NCBI GenBank assembly: GCA_016793925.1
Contig: JAEULH010000116.1
Location: 1-64,000 of the forward strand
Direction of reading: 5' to 3'
Source of the DNA: Rhodospirillales bacterium
GTDB taxonomy: Bacteria; Pseudomonadota; Alphaproteobacteria; Rhodospirillales; Defluviicoccaceae
Length of the DNA: 64,000 nt
Every line of letters begins with the position of its first letter. Position 1 is the first letter of the stretch. A program made the translations under genes and the position numbers. Below, piece after piece: positions 53,899 through 63,727 of this stretch. The notes below the pieces were generated by a model. That model did not search any database. It saw only the letters and a list, made by a program, of their open reading frames with translations, and had not been told where the DNA came from.

Positions 53899-56800
53899 AG
53901 CAGCTGTCCCTGCCCCTTCTGGAAGACGCTGCATGCGTTGGCAAGCCGGTAGAGTGGCAGAAAGCCGGCGACGAAACCGCGGACAAGACGCAGCGGCAGG
54001 CGACCGACCCGAAAGCATCGGTATGGGTCGGCGCTTCGGCCGGCACCGGCAAGACCAAAGTGCTGACCGACCGGGCGCTCCGGTTGATGCTGAACGGTAC
54101 GCGGCCGGAGCGCATCCTTTGCCTCACTTTCACCAAAGCGGCAGCCGCGGAGATGGAGAGCCGGATCAATTTCGAGCTGGGACTCTGGGCAAAGACGCCA
54201 GAGTTCGAACTCCAGGCCGCCCTCGTCCGTCTGCTCGGTCGTCCCGCCGACGAATTGGAATTGCACCGTGCGCGAACACTCTTTCCGGCGGTGCTCGATG
54301 CCCCGGGTGGTCTGAAGGTTTTGACGATCCACGCCTTCTGCCAATCGCTGCTTGGCCGCTTTCCCCTCGAAGCCGGGCTTGCGCCACATTTTTCGGTCAT
54401 GAATGAGCGCGACACCGTCGAGGCTCTGGCGGCTGCCTGTGAGACCCTGCTCGTGCAGGTACAGAGTCCTGCTGACCCTCTCGCACAGGCCTTCGCACTG
54501 GTCGGTGCGCACCTGCAGGAGAGCGCCTTCCGCACGCTGATAAAGACCCTCGCCGGCCATCGCGGCCGACTGGCCCTGGCGCTTCGCCACTACGGCTCCG
54601 CCACGGCGGCTGCTAGCGCGCTGCGCCGGCATCTCGGCATCGGATCTGACGAGACGACTGCCCGCCTGATGGCTGATGCCTGTGACGAAAGCGCGTTTGA
54701 CGGCTCAGCCCTGCGCGCCGCGGCGGAGGCGCTGCTGACCGGCGGGAAAAAGGATCGGGAGCGTGGCGCGGTGGTTGCCGAGTGGCTGGCGGCAGACAGT
54801 GCGCGACGGGTCGAGATTTTCGACGCCTATTGCAGGGTCTTTCTGACCAAGAAGGAAAAGGTCCGCGCAATTCTGATGAGCAAGGCCTGCGCCGGAAACA
54901 CTTGTGACGCTGCCAAGGCGCTGTGTGCCGAGGGGCAACGGCTGGTCAGTTTTGCTGCCCGCCGCCGCAGCGCGGCCTGCGCCGATACCAGCGCGGCAGT
55001 CCTGAACCTCGCCGATGCGCTCATCAGTGCCTACACGCGCTACAAGGACTTGCACGCCTGTCTCGACTACGAGGATCTGATCGAGCGGGCCGCGGATCTG
55101 CTCGAACAGGAAGGCGCCGCATGGGTGCTGTTCAAGCTCGATGGCGGCATCGATCATGTGCTCGTCGACGAAGCTCAGGACACCAGCCCCGAGCAATGGC
55201 GTATCGTCCGTGCGATGACCGCCGAGTTTTTCTCGCGCGCCGGGAGCGGCAGTGCAACGCGAACGGTCTTCGCGGTCGGCGACGTCAAACAGTCGATCTT
55301 CAGCTTTCAGGGTGCCGACCCTGCGCTGTTCCTCGAAAACGGGCGCCACTTCGCCGAAGACGTCGTCACTGCCGGTCAAAGCTGGCGAGAGGTCAAGCTC
55401 AGTGTCTCGTTTCGTTCGACGCGGGCGGTGTTGGCCGCAGTCGACGCCGTTTTTTCAATGGATGATAACAGCGACGGCGTAGCCCTCGAAGGCGAGCCAA
55501 TTGAGCACGCCGTCTCGGCGGGGCGCGCCGGCGACGGCGGGCTTGTCGAACTTTGGCCCCCGCTCAAGGCGCAACGCGAAGACATGCCGGAGCCGTGGCG
55601 GCCACCCGTCGAGCAGACGCCGAGCGATTCTCCGCGCCGACGCCTGGCGTGGGTTGTCGCCCGGCGCATTCGCGCGATGCTCGACGGCAACACGCGCTTG
55701 GAATCGAAGGGCCGGCCGGTGCGACCGGAGGACATCCTCGTTCTCGTGCGCCGGAGGAAAGCTTTCGTCGAGGAGTTGGTGCGGGCGCTGAAAAGCCTCG
55801 GCGTTCCGATTGCCGGGGTCGACCGGATGGAACTGAGCAAGCAGATCGCCGTGATGGATCTTGTTGCGCTCGGCCGATTCGTTCTCCTCCCGGAAGACGA
55901 CCTGACGCTGGCGTGCGTGCTCAAGAGCCCGCTCATCGGCTTTGACGACGATGACCTGTTCGACCTTGCCTTCGCACGCAAAGGCAGCCTGTGGAGAGCG
56001 TTGCAGCACCAACAGCGAATGAAGGGAGCGCGCTACGACGAAGCCGTGTCGCTCCTGAGTGAACTGCTTAATACCGCTGACAGCATGCCGCCGTTTGAGT
56101 TCTATATGAGGGTGCTTGGCCCGCTCGGCGGCCGAGCTCGCCTGCTCGCCCGGCTCGGCCAGGACGCCGACGATCCTATCGCCGAATTTCTCGATCTTGC
56201 CATGGCCTACGAGCGGCGTCATCCGCCGTCGCTCGAAGGCTTTCTGCACTGGCTCGAGACCGGCGAGACCGTCGTTAAGCGCGATCTGGAGCAAGCGGCA
56301 GCGGCTGTCCGGATCATGACCGTTCATGGAGCGAAGGGCCTGCAGGCGCCGATTGTATTCCTGCCCGACACGATGGGAATACCGGGGAGCAGCGCCCAGT
56401 CCAGCCCCGGTCAGCTTGTCTGGCCGGTGTTGAACGACGGCGTTGCCGTGCCGCTGTGGGCGCCGAGCGTGGGCGCCTGCGACGAGGTCGCGCTGGGCGA
56501 GCGCGAGCGGCTGAAAATCGAGGTGATGCGCGAGTATCGCCGTCTGCTCTACGTCGCCATGACCCGCGCTGAGGATCGTCTCATCGTCTGCGGCTGGCGC
56601 GGCAAGAAGGCCGAGCCAAACGCGTGCTGGTACAACGCAATTCGCCGCGGACTGGAATATGCCGCAGCGAAAACCGGTGGGGTTGAGATCTTGCACGATC
56701 CTGCACTTGACCAGGATCCTGACTTCGATGCCGAACCGACCATACTGCGCCTGTGCCACCCACAGGAGCGCCTGGTCGAAAAGACCGAGGACGTGGCTGT

Positions 56801-57428
56801 GATCGCGACCACTCCGCTTCCGGAGTGGGTGAGAACGCCGGCTGCAGCCGCCGCAAGTGCGGAACTGCCGCTTATCCCCTCACGTGCCGAGGGTGCTTCC
56901 GCTCCGGTGCGCTCAGCGGTCGCGGCGGAAAGCGCCGGGCTGACGCGCGGTCGGCTGATCCACCGCCTGCTGCAACGACTGCCCGATCTTGAGCCGGGTC
57001 GTCGGCGTCCGACAGCGGCCGCCTGGCTGGCGCAGCCGGACCTTCGGCTGGAGCCGCATCTTCAGGAGACCATGCTGGACGAGGCGATGGCTGTGCTCGA
57101 CCATCCCGACCATGCTTCCCTTTTTGCCGCTGGCAGTCTGGCGGAAGTTCCCATCAGCGGCATGATCGGCACACGCCCCATCGTCGCCCAGGTGGATCGA
57201 CTGGTCGTTACCGAAGACTCGGTGACGATCGTCGACTACAAGAACGACCGCCCCGCACCGAATCGCCCCGAGCAGGTTGCCGCGACGTATTTTGCGCAAA
57301 TGGCTGCATACCGCGCCGCGCTCCGCCTGATTTATCCGCAGCATGCGGTGCGTTGCGCGCTCCTGTGGATTGAGGGACCGAGGCTCATGGTTCTGCCCGA
57401 CGGGCTACTCGACCGGCACGCGCCTTGA
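53895..57428 (+). CDS. addA: Double-strand break repair helicase AddA
   Basis: 1177 residues. Walker A VGASAGTGKTKVLTDRALRL, motif II HVLVDEAQDTSPEQW, motif III VGDVKQSIFSFQGADP, motif V MTVHGAKGLQAPIVFLP and motif VI RRLLYVAMTRAEDRLIVCGW. The C-terminal nuclease has IVAQVDRLVVTEDSVTIVDY followed by KNDR. It is the UvrD-type helicase and nuclease partner of AddB. ATG 53895 overlaps the addB stop. Confidence 0.95.
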   Translation: MKQLSLPLLEDAACVGKPVEWQKAGDETADKTQRQATDPKASVWVGASAGTGKTKVLTDRALRLMLNGTRPERILCLTFTKAAAAEMESRINFELGLWAKTPEFELQAALVRLLGRPADELELHRARTLFPAVLDAPGGLKVLTIHAFCQSLLGRFPLEAGLAPHFSVMNERDTVEALAAACETLLVQVQSPADPLAQAFALVGAHLQESAFRTLIKTLAGHRGRLALALRHYGSATAAASALRRHLGIGSDETTARLMADACDESAFDGSALRAAAEALLTGGKKDRERGAVVAEWLAADSARRVEIFDAYCRVFLTKKEKVRAILMSKACAGNTCDAAKALCAEGQRLVSFAARRRSAACADTSAAVLNLADALISAYTRYKDLHACLDYEDLIERAADLLEQEGAAWVLFKLDGGIDHVLVDEAQDTSPEQWRIVRAMTAEFFSRAGSGSATRTVFAVGDVKQSIFSFQGADPALFLENGRHFAEDVVTAGQSWREVKLSVSFRSTRAVLAAVDAVFSMDDNSDGVALEGEPIEHAVSAGRAGDGGLVELWPPLKAQREDMPEPWRPPVEQTPSDSPRRRLAWVVARRIRAMLDGNTRLESKGRPVRPEDILVLVRRRKAFVEELVRALKSLGVPIAGVDRMELSKQIAVMDLVALGRFVLLPEDDLTLACVLKSPLIGFDDDDLFDLAFARKGSLWRALQHQQRMKGARYDEAVSLLSELLNTADSMPPFEFYMRVLGPLGGRARLLARLGQDADDPIAEFLDLAMAYERRHPPSLEGFLHWLETGETVVKRDLEQAAAAVRIMTVHGAKGLQAPIVFLPDTMGIPGSSAQSSPGQLVWPVLNDGVAVPLWAPSVGACDEVALGERERLKIEVMREYRRLLYVAMTRAEDRLIVCGWRGKKAEPNACWYNAIRRGLEYAAAKTGGVEILHDPALDQDPDFDAEPTILRLCHPQERLVEKTEDVAVIATTPLPEWVRTPAAAAASAELPLIPSRAEGASAPVRSAVAAESAGLTRGRLIHRLLQRLPDLEPGRRRPTAAAWLAQPDLRLEPHLQETMLDEAMAVLDHPDHASLFAAGSLAEVPISGMIGTRPIVAQVDRLVVTEDSVTIVDYKNDRPAPNRPEQVAATYFAQMAAYRAALRLIYPQHAVRCALLWIEGPRLMVLPDGLLDRHAP

Positions 57429-57517
57429 CCAGACCGAAGGCGGTTCATACATTCTGCGCTCTTGCAGGAGCGTGAACGCTCCAGCCTCCTTGCATACACC
57501 GTAACAGGACCGAGAGC

Positions 57518-57835
57518 ATGCCGAAGCAGGTGACCGACGACTCCTTCACGGGCGATGTCCTGAAGGCGGAGAAGCCCGTCCTCGTTGATTTCTGGGCAGA
57601 ATGGTGCGGCCCCTGCAAGCAGATCGCGCCGTCGCTTGAAGCGATTTCCGAAGAGCTTGGCGAGAAGATGACGGTTGCCAAGCTGAACATCGACGAGAAC
57701 CCGATGACTCCGTCGAAGTATGGCGTACGCGGCATCCCGACGCTGATGCTGTTCAAGGACGGTCAGGTGGCTGCCACCCGGATTGGCGCAATGCCAAAGG
57801 GCAAGCTGCTTGAGTGGATCGAGTCTGTCCTGTGA
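57518..57835 (+). CDS. trxA: Thioredoxin
   Basis: 105 residues, family length. The redox pair is Cys30/Cys33 in [14 protein letters not shown], and the cis-proline is in [15 protein letters not shown]. General cytoplasmic disulfide reductase. It follows addA by about 90 bases and converges with folC, the two stops being 6 bases apart. Confidence 0.95.
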   Translation: MPKQVTDDSFTGDVLKAEKPVLVDFWAEWCGPCKQIAPSLEAISEELGEKMTVAKLNIDENPMTPSKYGVRGIPTLMLFKDGQVAATRIGAMPKGKLLEWIESVL

Positions 57836-57841
57836 GCTAGT

Positions 57842-59152
57842 CTAGTGGAGATTTGAGCCGAAGGCGTTGGCCGCAAGGGCCGCGCCGGCGAGATGCAACG
57901 AGCCGCAGATGAGCACCCTCGCCGGAGCGGCACAGTCGCGAGCTAGCGCTTCGAGGGCTCCCTCTATGCTCGTCGCCGCATCGGCAACTATGCCGACAAC
58001 CTCGCCGGCCTCGATGCCCATGCGCGCGCTCATACTGCCCGGTTCGCTGGGGATCTCTACGGCTACCAGACGTTCTACATAGGGCGCAAGGGGTACCAGA
58101 AAGCCAACGGGATCCTTGCTGTCGAGCATCCCGAAAACGACGAACAGTGGCCGATCGCGCCACAGGTGGGCCTGGACGGCAAGCGCCGCGCCTGCTGCCG
58201 GATTATGGCCGCCGTCAAGCCACAGTTCCCAGTCCGGCGGCAGCAAGGCGCGCAGGCGCCCGCCCTCCAGATGCTGCAACCGCGCCGGCCACGCCGCTTC
58301 GCGTAGCCCGCGCGCCAGAGCATCGTTATCGATGTCGATGCCGGTCAGCGAGCGCGCGCAGGCGATTGCTGCGCCGGCGTTGTCGATCTGGTGCCGGCCT
58401 GGCAGGGCCGGATGTGGCAACTGCAGGGCCCTTCCCGAGCATTCATAGATCACCCCCTGGGGTGCGCCTCGCACAGACCACTCCCGATCCTGACGAAGCA
58501 GCGGGGCTCCGACCTCGGCGGCACGCACGGCTATGACATCGGCCGCGTCGCGGGTCTGCGCGCCGACAACACAGCGCACGCCCGGCTTGAGGATTCCAGC
58601 CTTCTCCCCGGCGATTTCACGGACCGTCGAGCCGAGGAACGAGCGGTGGTCGAGCGAGATCGGCGTGATCGCGGTCAGAAGCGGCCGGTCGATTAGGTTC
58701 GTTGCATCGAGGCGACCGCCGAGACCGGTCTCCAGCAGAGTCACGTCGGCGGCAGAGCGGCTGAAAGCCAGGAAAGCGGCCGCGGTGGTGATCTCGAAAA
58801 ACGTAATGCTCCTGCCGGCGTTCACCAGATCGCATTCCTCCAGCACTGCCGCCAGCCGCTCTTCTTCGATTTCGGCGCCGGCTACGACAATGCGCTCGCT
58901 GAAGCGAACCAGGTGCGGCGAAGTGTAGACGTGCACCCGCAGGCAGGCCGCTTCGAGTATTGCCTTCAAAAAAGCGATCAACGAGCCCTTGCCGTTGGTC
59001 CCGGCGACGTGGATCACAGGCGGCAACGCCCTTTCCGGATGGCCGAGATCGGCAAGCAACCGGGCGATCCGGTCGAGCGAAAGGTCGATGACCCGTGGAT
59101 GCAACGCCTTCAGACGAGCCAGGACGGCGTCGCTTTGCCGCAAACTACTCAA
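57842..59152 (-). CDS. folC: Folylpolyglutamate/dihydrofolate synthase
   Basis: 436 residues from TTG 59152. The Mur-ligase-type P-loop is VIHVAGTNGKGSLIAFLKAI, followed by YTSPHLVRFSERI, LLETGLGGRLDATNL and SLDHRSFLGSTV; the C-terminal domain has LDGGHNPAAG. It adds glutamate to folates and makes dihydrofolate. TTG 59152 overlaps the accD end by 8 bases; a second TTG at 59143 is also possible. The frame is open further upstream but only inside accD. Confidence 0.9.
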   Translation of the reverse strand: MSSLRQSDAVLARLKALHPRVIDLSLDRIARLLADLGHPERALPPVIHVAGTNGKGSLIAFLKAILEAACLRVHVYTSPHLVRFSERIVVAGAEIEEERLAAVLEECDLVNAGRSITFFEITTAAAFLAFSRSAADVTLLETGLGGRLDATNLIDRPLLTAITPISLDHRSFLGSTVREIAGEKAGILKPGVRCVVGAQTRDAADVIAVRAAEVGAPLLRQDREWSVRGAPQGVIYECSGRALQLPHPALPGRHQIDNAGAAIACARSLTGIDIDNDALARGLREAAWPARLQHLEGGRLRALLPPDWELWLDGGHNPAAGAALAVQAHLWRDRPLFVVFGMLDSKDPVGFLVPLAPYVERLVAVEIPSEPGSMSARMGIEAGEVVGIVADAATSIEGALEALARDCAAPARVLICGSLHLAGAALAANAFGSNLH

Positions 59153-60152
59153 CGACGCGATCTTCGCCGACGGGCTGTGGGTGCGCGTGCAAGGCAGGCG
59201 GCGCTTCGCTGCCCCTTTCGCCACGCAAACCGTCATCCGGTACTTCCGGCAACTCCTCGCCATCAGGCTCGTTCGCCGATGCGAAAATCGGTTCGAGCCG
59301 GGGTCGGCGAAGAAGCGTGTTTAGCCGCACGAGCGCCTCGCGCATAGCCGAGCGATGAACGATAAGATCGACCATCCCGTGCTCGAGGAGGTATTCCGCC
59401 TTCTGGAAACCAGCGGGCAGGCTCTCGCGGATGGTTTGCTCGATAACCCGGGCGCCGGCAAAGCCGATGACCGCGCCGGGCTCCGCGATTGTGACGTCGC
59501 CCAGCATCGCAAACGAGGCCGAAACGCCTCCGGTCGTCGGATCGGTGAGAATTGCCAGGTAGGGCAGGCCCGCTTCGCGAACGAGTTGAACGGCTATTGT
59601 TGTACGCGCCATCTGCATCAGAGAAAGGATGCCCTCCTGCATGCGCGCGCCGCCCGAGGCGCAGAAGACGATGAAGGTCGCATCCTTCTCGATTGCGAGG
59701 CGGGCGGCTGCAAGAAAGCTCTCGCCGACCGCAACGCCCATGGAGCCGCCCATGAAATCGAAATTCAGCGCCACGGCAACAGCCGGCAGCGCCCCAATCT
59801 GGCCATTGGCAATAATCAAGGCCTCGCTTCGACCGGTACGCGTCTGAGCTTCCTTGAGCCGGTCCGGGTATTTGCGTACATCCCGGAACTTGAGCGGGTC
59901 CACGGGCGCTTTCGGTAACGCTACAGTTTCGAAAGCAGCATCATCAAAAATCATGCCGAGCCGAGCATCAACGCCCAGGCGCAGGTGATGATCGCAGTGC
60001 GGGCAGACCCGCAGCCGGCTTTCGAGCTCGCGGTGAAAAATCATCTGCTCGCAGGCCGGACATTTCTCCCAGAGATTGTCAGGGACTGAACGCGAGCCCG
60101 CGCCGACCCACTCTCGCAGCTTCGGCCGGACGACATTGCTGAGCCAGCTCAT
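59145..60152 (-). CDS. accD: Acetyl-CoA carboxylase carboxyltransferase subunit beta
   Basis: 335 residues. A zinc finger (CPACEQMIFHRELESRLRVC and PHC) precedes the carboxyltransferase domain, with FCASGGARMQEGILSLMQMA and LTDPTTGGVSASFAMLGD. It gives malonyl-CoA for fatty acid synthesis together with AccA. A 40-residue acidic tail follows the domain. Its ATG overlaps the trpA stop by 4 bases. Confidence 0.95.
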   Translation of the reverse strand: MSWLSNVVRPKLREWVGAGSRSVPDNLWEKCPACEQMIFHRELESRLRVCPHCDHHLRLGVDARLGMIFDDAAFETVALPKAPVDPLKFRDVRKYPDRLKEAQTRTGRSEALIIANGQIGALPAVAVALNFDFMGGSMGVAVGESFLAAARLAIEKDATFIVFCASGGARMQEGILSLMQMARTTIAVQLVREAGLPYLAILTDPTTGGVSASFAMLGDVTIAEPGAVIGFAGARVIEQTIRESLPAGFQKAEYLLEHGMVDLIVHRSAMREALVRLNTLLRRPRLEPIFASANEPDGEELPEVPDDGLRGERGSEAPPALHAHPQPVGEDRVVE

Positions 60153-60994
60153 GCCGGTGCAGTCCGGCCGGCTGCGCGAACGCTCCGCGAGAGCTCACCC
60201 ACGAAGGCGAGAACCGACCGCGTCAGGCCGGGACGCGGCTGTCCCTGGTCGTCGAGATGGTCGGCGATCCGGCTGACCAAGGCCGAACCGACGACGCAGG
60301 CATCGGCGAGCGAGGCGACGGCCGCGGCCTGGTCCGGTGAGCGGATGCCGAACCCGACGGCGATCGGCAACTTCGTGTGGTGGCGCAGCCTGCTGACGGC
60401 GTCACCGACGTCACCGATGGCAGGCGAGGCCGTGCCGGTCACGCCGGTAATCGAGACGTAGTAGAGAAAGCCGCGAGCATGACTAAGGACGGCGGGCAAC
60501 CGGCGGTCGTCGGTGGTCGGTGCAACGAGAAAGATCAGATCGATACCGGCCGCCCGCGCCGGAGCGAGGAGTTCCGTGCACTCTTCCGGCGGCAGGTCGA
60601 CGATTATCAGCCCGTCCACCCCGGCCTTCCGGGCCTCGGCCACGAACGCTTTGACGCCAAAGACGTAGATCGGGTTGTAATAGCCCATCAGGATGATCGG
60701 TGTTTCGTTGTCGGAGCTGCGAAGAGCCGCGACCATGCCGATCGTTCGCTTCAGGGTTTGACCCGCTTTCAGTGCGCGCAGCGACGACGCCTGGACCGCG
60801 GGCCCATCGGCCATCGGATCGCTGAACGGCATGCCGATCTCGATCAGGTCGGCGCCAGCCTTGGGTAGCCCACGGAGGATCGCCATCGACGTGCCCAGAT
60901 CGGGATCACCGGCGGTGATGAAGGTGACTAGGCCGCCGCGCCGCTCCTTGGCAAGCGCGGTGAACCGGCGGACGATGCGATTGTCGCTGCTCAA
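60149..60994 (-). CDS. trpA: Tryptophan synthase alpha subunit
   Basis: 281 residues. The catalytic Glu is in [18 protein letters not shown] and the Asp in [12 protein letters not shown]; the phosphate-binding glycines are in [11 protein letters not shown]. It splits indole-3-glycerol phosphate to indole. The start appears to be TTG 60994, which overlaps the TGA of trpB (TTGA); no ATG fits the family N-terminus ([20 protein letters not shown]). Confidence 0.93.
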   Translation of the reverse strand: MSSDNRIVRRFTALAKERRGGLVTFITAGDPDLGTSMAILRGLPKAGADLIEIGMPFSDPMADGPAVQASSLRALKAGQTLKRTIGMVAALRSSDNETPIILMGYYNPIYVFGVKAFVAEARKAGVDGLIIVDLPPEECTELLAPARAAGIDLIFLVAPTTDDRRLPAVLSHARGFLYYVSITGVTGTASPAIGDVGDAVSRLRHHTKLPIAVGFGIRSPDQAAAVASLADACVVGSALVSRIADHLDDQGQPRPGLTRSVLAFVGELSRSVRAAGRTAPA

Positions 60995-62202
60995 AGCTCG
61001 ATCCCAAGGTGCGCGGCGGCAGTGAAGACATCCTTGTCTCCCCGGCCGCACATGTTCATGACGATGATGTCGTCTTGCGACAGCCGTCCAGCGACGTGGC
61101 CGACATGAGCCAGCGCATGGGCCGGCTCGAGCGCCGGGATGATCCCCTCGACGCGCGAGCAGAGCTGGAATGCCTCCATCGCTTCGTCATCGGTAACCGA
61201 AACATATTCGACTCGACCGCTATCGCGCAGCCACGCGTGCTCGGGCCCGACCCCCGGATAATCGAGGCCGGCGGCAATGGAGTGTCCGTCTCTGATCTGG
61301 CCGTCGCGGGTCTGTAGCAGGTAGGTCCGATTGCCGTGCAGAACGCCTGGCTTCCCCGCGGTCAGCGATGCGCAATGCTCGCCGGTGGCTATTCCGCGGC
61401 CGGCAGCTTCGACGCCGATCATTCGGATGGCGATGTCGTCGAGGAACGGATGGAACAGTCCGAGGGCATTGGAGCCGCCGCCGATACAGGCCACAAGCAC
61501 ATCGGGCAACCGACCGGCGAGATCGACAATCTGTTCGCGGACCTCCTGGCCGATGACAGACTGGAAGTCGCGGACCATGGCCGGATAGGGATGTGGGCCG
61601 GCAACGGTGCCAATCAGATAATAGGTATCGTGGACGTTACTGACCCAGTCTCGGAGCGCCTCGTTCATGGCGTCCTTCAGGGTCTGCGTCCCCGCGGTCA
61701 CAGGGCGAACCTCGGCGCCCAGCAGCTTCATGCGAAAGACGTTCGGCGACTGTCGGGCGATGTCGGTTGCGCCCATGTAAACGACGCACTGCATCCCGAA
61801 CAGGGCGCACACGGTCGCCGTTGCCACCCCATGCTGGCCGGCGCCCGTCTCGGCGATGATCCGAGTCTTGCCCATCCGCCGGGCGAGGAGGATCTGTCCG
61901 AGGGTGTTGTTGATCTTGTGCGCGCCGGTGTGATTGAGTTCGTCACGCTTGAAGTAGACCCGAGCACCTCCATAGCGCTCAGTCAGTCGCTCGGCGAAAT
62001 AGATCGGGCTCGGTCGTCCGACGTAGTGCTTCAGGTAGCGGGCAAACTCTTCGGCGAAGGCCGGGTCGGCGCGGGCCTCATCGTAGGCTTTCTCGACCTC
62101 GTAAATCAGCGGCATCAGCGTTTCGGCGACATAACGCCCCCCATAGAGACCGAAATGGCCCCTATCGTCCGGCCGCCCGTGGAAAGTGTTGACGACGGTC
62201 AT
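60991..62202 (-). CDS. trpB: Tryptophan synthase beta subunit
   Basis: 403 residues. The pyridoxal phosphate lysine is in [20 protein letters not shown], with the phosphate loop [15 protein letters not shown]. It joins indole with serine. It starts [20 protein letters not shown] and overlaps trpF by 4 bases. Confidence 0.96.
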   Translation of the reverse strand: MTVVNTFHGRPDDRGHFGLYGGRYVAETLMPLIYEVEKAYDEARADPAFAEEFARYLKHYVGRPSPIYFAERLTERYGGARVYFKRDELNHTGAHKINNTLGQILLARRMGKTRIIAETGAGQHGVATATVCALFGMQCVVYMGATDIARQSPNVFRMKLLGAEVRPVTAGTQTLKDAMNEALRDWVSNVHDTYYLIGTVAGPHPYPAMVRDFQSVIGQEVREQIVDLAGRLPDVLVACIGGGSNALGLFHPFLDDIAIRMIGVEAAGRGIATGEHCASLTAGKPGVLHGNRTYLLQTRDGQIRDGHSIAAGLDYPGVGPEHAWLRDSGRVEYVSVTDDEAMEAFQLCSRVEGIIPALEPAHALAHVGHVAGRLSQDDIIVMNMCGRGDKDVFTAAAHLGIEL

Positions 62203-62861
62203 TTCATCGCTCCTATGGCGTCAAGCGATCGGGCGATGCGAAGAAACTGCCTGATCTTCTCCGGGCTCTTGACGCCCGGTGCGGTTTCCACTCCCGAGGA
62301 GACATCGAGCGCCTTGGCTCCGCTCAGGCCGACGGCGTCGGCGACGTTCGCCGCGTTCAGCCCGCCAGCGAGAAACCACGGAATACGACATGCGAAGCCT
62401 TTCACCAAGCCCCAGTCGAAAGAGACAGCGTTGCCGCCGGGCCGCCGTGCACCAGCCGGCGCCCGGGCGTCGAACAGAAGCCGATCCGCAACGGGCGCAA
62501 AAGCCGCTGCATCCTGCACATCGGCAGGATCGTAAACCGCGATCGCCTTGATTACGGGCAAGCCGTAACGACGCCCGATGGCCGCGACGCGCTCGGGCGT
62601 CTCTTTGCCATGGAGCTGGATCATGTCAAGGGGCACGCGTCCCAGCAACTCGCCGAGATCCGCATCGGAAGGAGCAACAAACAGCCCGACCCGCTTGACC
62701 GACGACGGCACCATCATCGCCAGCGCCGCGGCTCGCTCGATGGCGATGAAGCGTGGCGACTCGGGATAGAAGACAAAACCAACATGGCTGGCGCCGCCGC
62801 AGATGGCGGCGGTGAGCGCGGCCGGCGAACTCAGGCCGCAGATCTTGACATCGATGCTCAT
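62199..62861 (-). CDS. trpF: Phosphoribosylanthranilate isomerase
   Basis: 220 residues, TIM barrel. The catalytic cysteine is in [20 protein letters not shown], the substrate loop in [13 protein letters not shown], and the catalytic Asp region in [10 protein letters not shown]. It converts phosphoribosylanthranilate to CdRP in tryptophan synthesis. Overlaps pyrF by ATGA. Confidence 0.95.
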   Translation of the reverse strand: MSIDVKICGLSSPAALTAAICGGASHVGFVFYPESPRFIAIERAAALAMMVPSSVKRVGLFVAPSDADLGELLGRVPLDMIQLHGKETPERVAAIGRRYGLPVIKAIAVYDPADVQDAAAFAPVADRLLFDARAPAGARRPGGNAVSFDWGLVKGFACRIPWFLAGGLNAANVADAVGLSGAKALDVSSGVETAPGVKSPEKIRQFLRIARSLDAIGAMK

Positions 62862-63574
62862 GCCCCCGCCGCGGCGACCTCATCCACGATCCGCTGCGCC
62901 GCTTCCTGCGGGCGGGCGGCGCCGGTGATGGGACGGCCAATGACGAGATAATCGGCGCCCAAGGCAACAGCCTCGCCCGGCGTCAGCACCCGCTTGTGAT
63001 CGTCTACAGCCGCCCACGACGGCCGCACCCCGGGCACGACGAGCTTGAAAACGCCGCCAGCGGCGCCGCGTAACGCCATTATTTCCGATGCCGCGCAGAC
63101 GACCCCGTCCAATCCACACCCCTTCGCCAGCAACGCCAGGCGAGTAACCTGATCTCTCACCTCCCCCGCCACACCGATCGCAGCCAGATCGGCATCCGCC
63201 AGCGAAGTCAGAACCGTGACCGCGAGCACCAACGGACGATCGTCGCCGAGCGCGGCGGCTGCTTCGGCCGCCGCCCGCAGCATCGCCTCGCCACCGCTTC
63301 CGTGAACGTTCAGCATGAACGGGCGTAAGGCGGAGGCTGCGGCGACAGCGTGGGCGACCGTGGTTGGGATGTCGTGAAACTTGAGGTCGAGAAAGATCGG
63401 CAAGCCGACCTCGGAGACCCGGCGGACGCCGTCCGGGCCGCAGGCGGTGAAGAACTCGTGACCGAGCTTGATCCCACCGACGAGGCCGCTCAGCGACCGC
63501 GCCAACTCAAGCGCGTCGCCCAGGCTCGTCATGTCGAAGGCCACGAAGATGCGCTCGTGCGCGTTCATAGTCAT
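62858..63574 (-). CDS. pyrF: Orotidine 5'-phosphate decarboxylase
   Basis: 238 residues. The catalytic cluster is FLDLKFHDIPTTVAHAVAAA, with IFVAFDMTS at the start and LTPGEAVALGADYLVIGRPI at the end. It makes UMP. The start is ATG 63574 or ATG 63568. Combining a pyrimidine gene with trpF is common in alphaproteobacteria. Confidence 0.95.
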   Translation of the reverse strand: MTMNAHERIFVAFDMTSLGDALELARSLSGLVGGIKLGHEFFTACGPDGVRRVSEVGLPIFLDLKFHDIPTTVAHAVAAASALRPFMLNVHGSGGEAMLRAAAEAAAALGDDRPLVLAVTVLTSLADADLAAIGVAGEVRDQVTRLALLAKGCGLDGVVCAASEIMALRGAAGGVFKLVVPGVRPSWAAVDDHKRVLTPGEAVALGADYLVIGRPITGAARPQEAAQRIVDEVAAAGA

Positions 63575-63727
63575 CCCATCGACCCATGGTCCGACGATCT
63601 TAGATCCGACGGGTGAACCCCGCCGAACTGATCATCCAGTACCCGAACAGACCGTGAGGTCGGGGCGGGGCAACGTTCGCCTCGGCAGCGTCTTATCCCG
63701 CCCCCAATGCGCTTGCAACCTTACCAA

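Noticed and set aside
55455..56759. Minus-strand frame of 434 codons inside addA
   Set aside because: The addA helicase motifs lie on the plus strand across the same interval.
61336..62535. Plus-strand frame of 399 codons opposite trpB and trpF
   Set aside because: Antisense to two strongly conserved enzymes.
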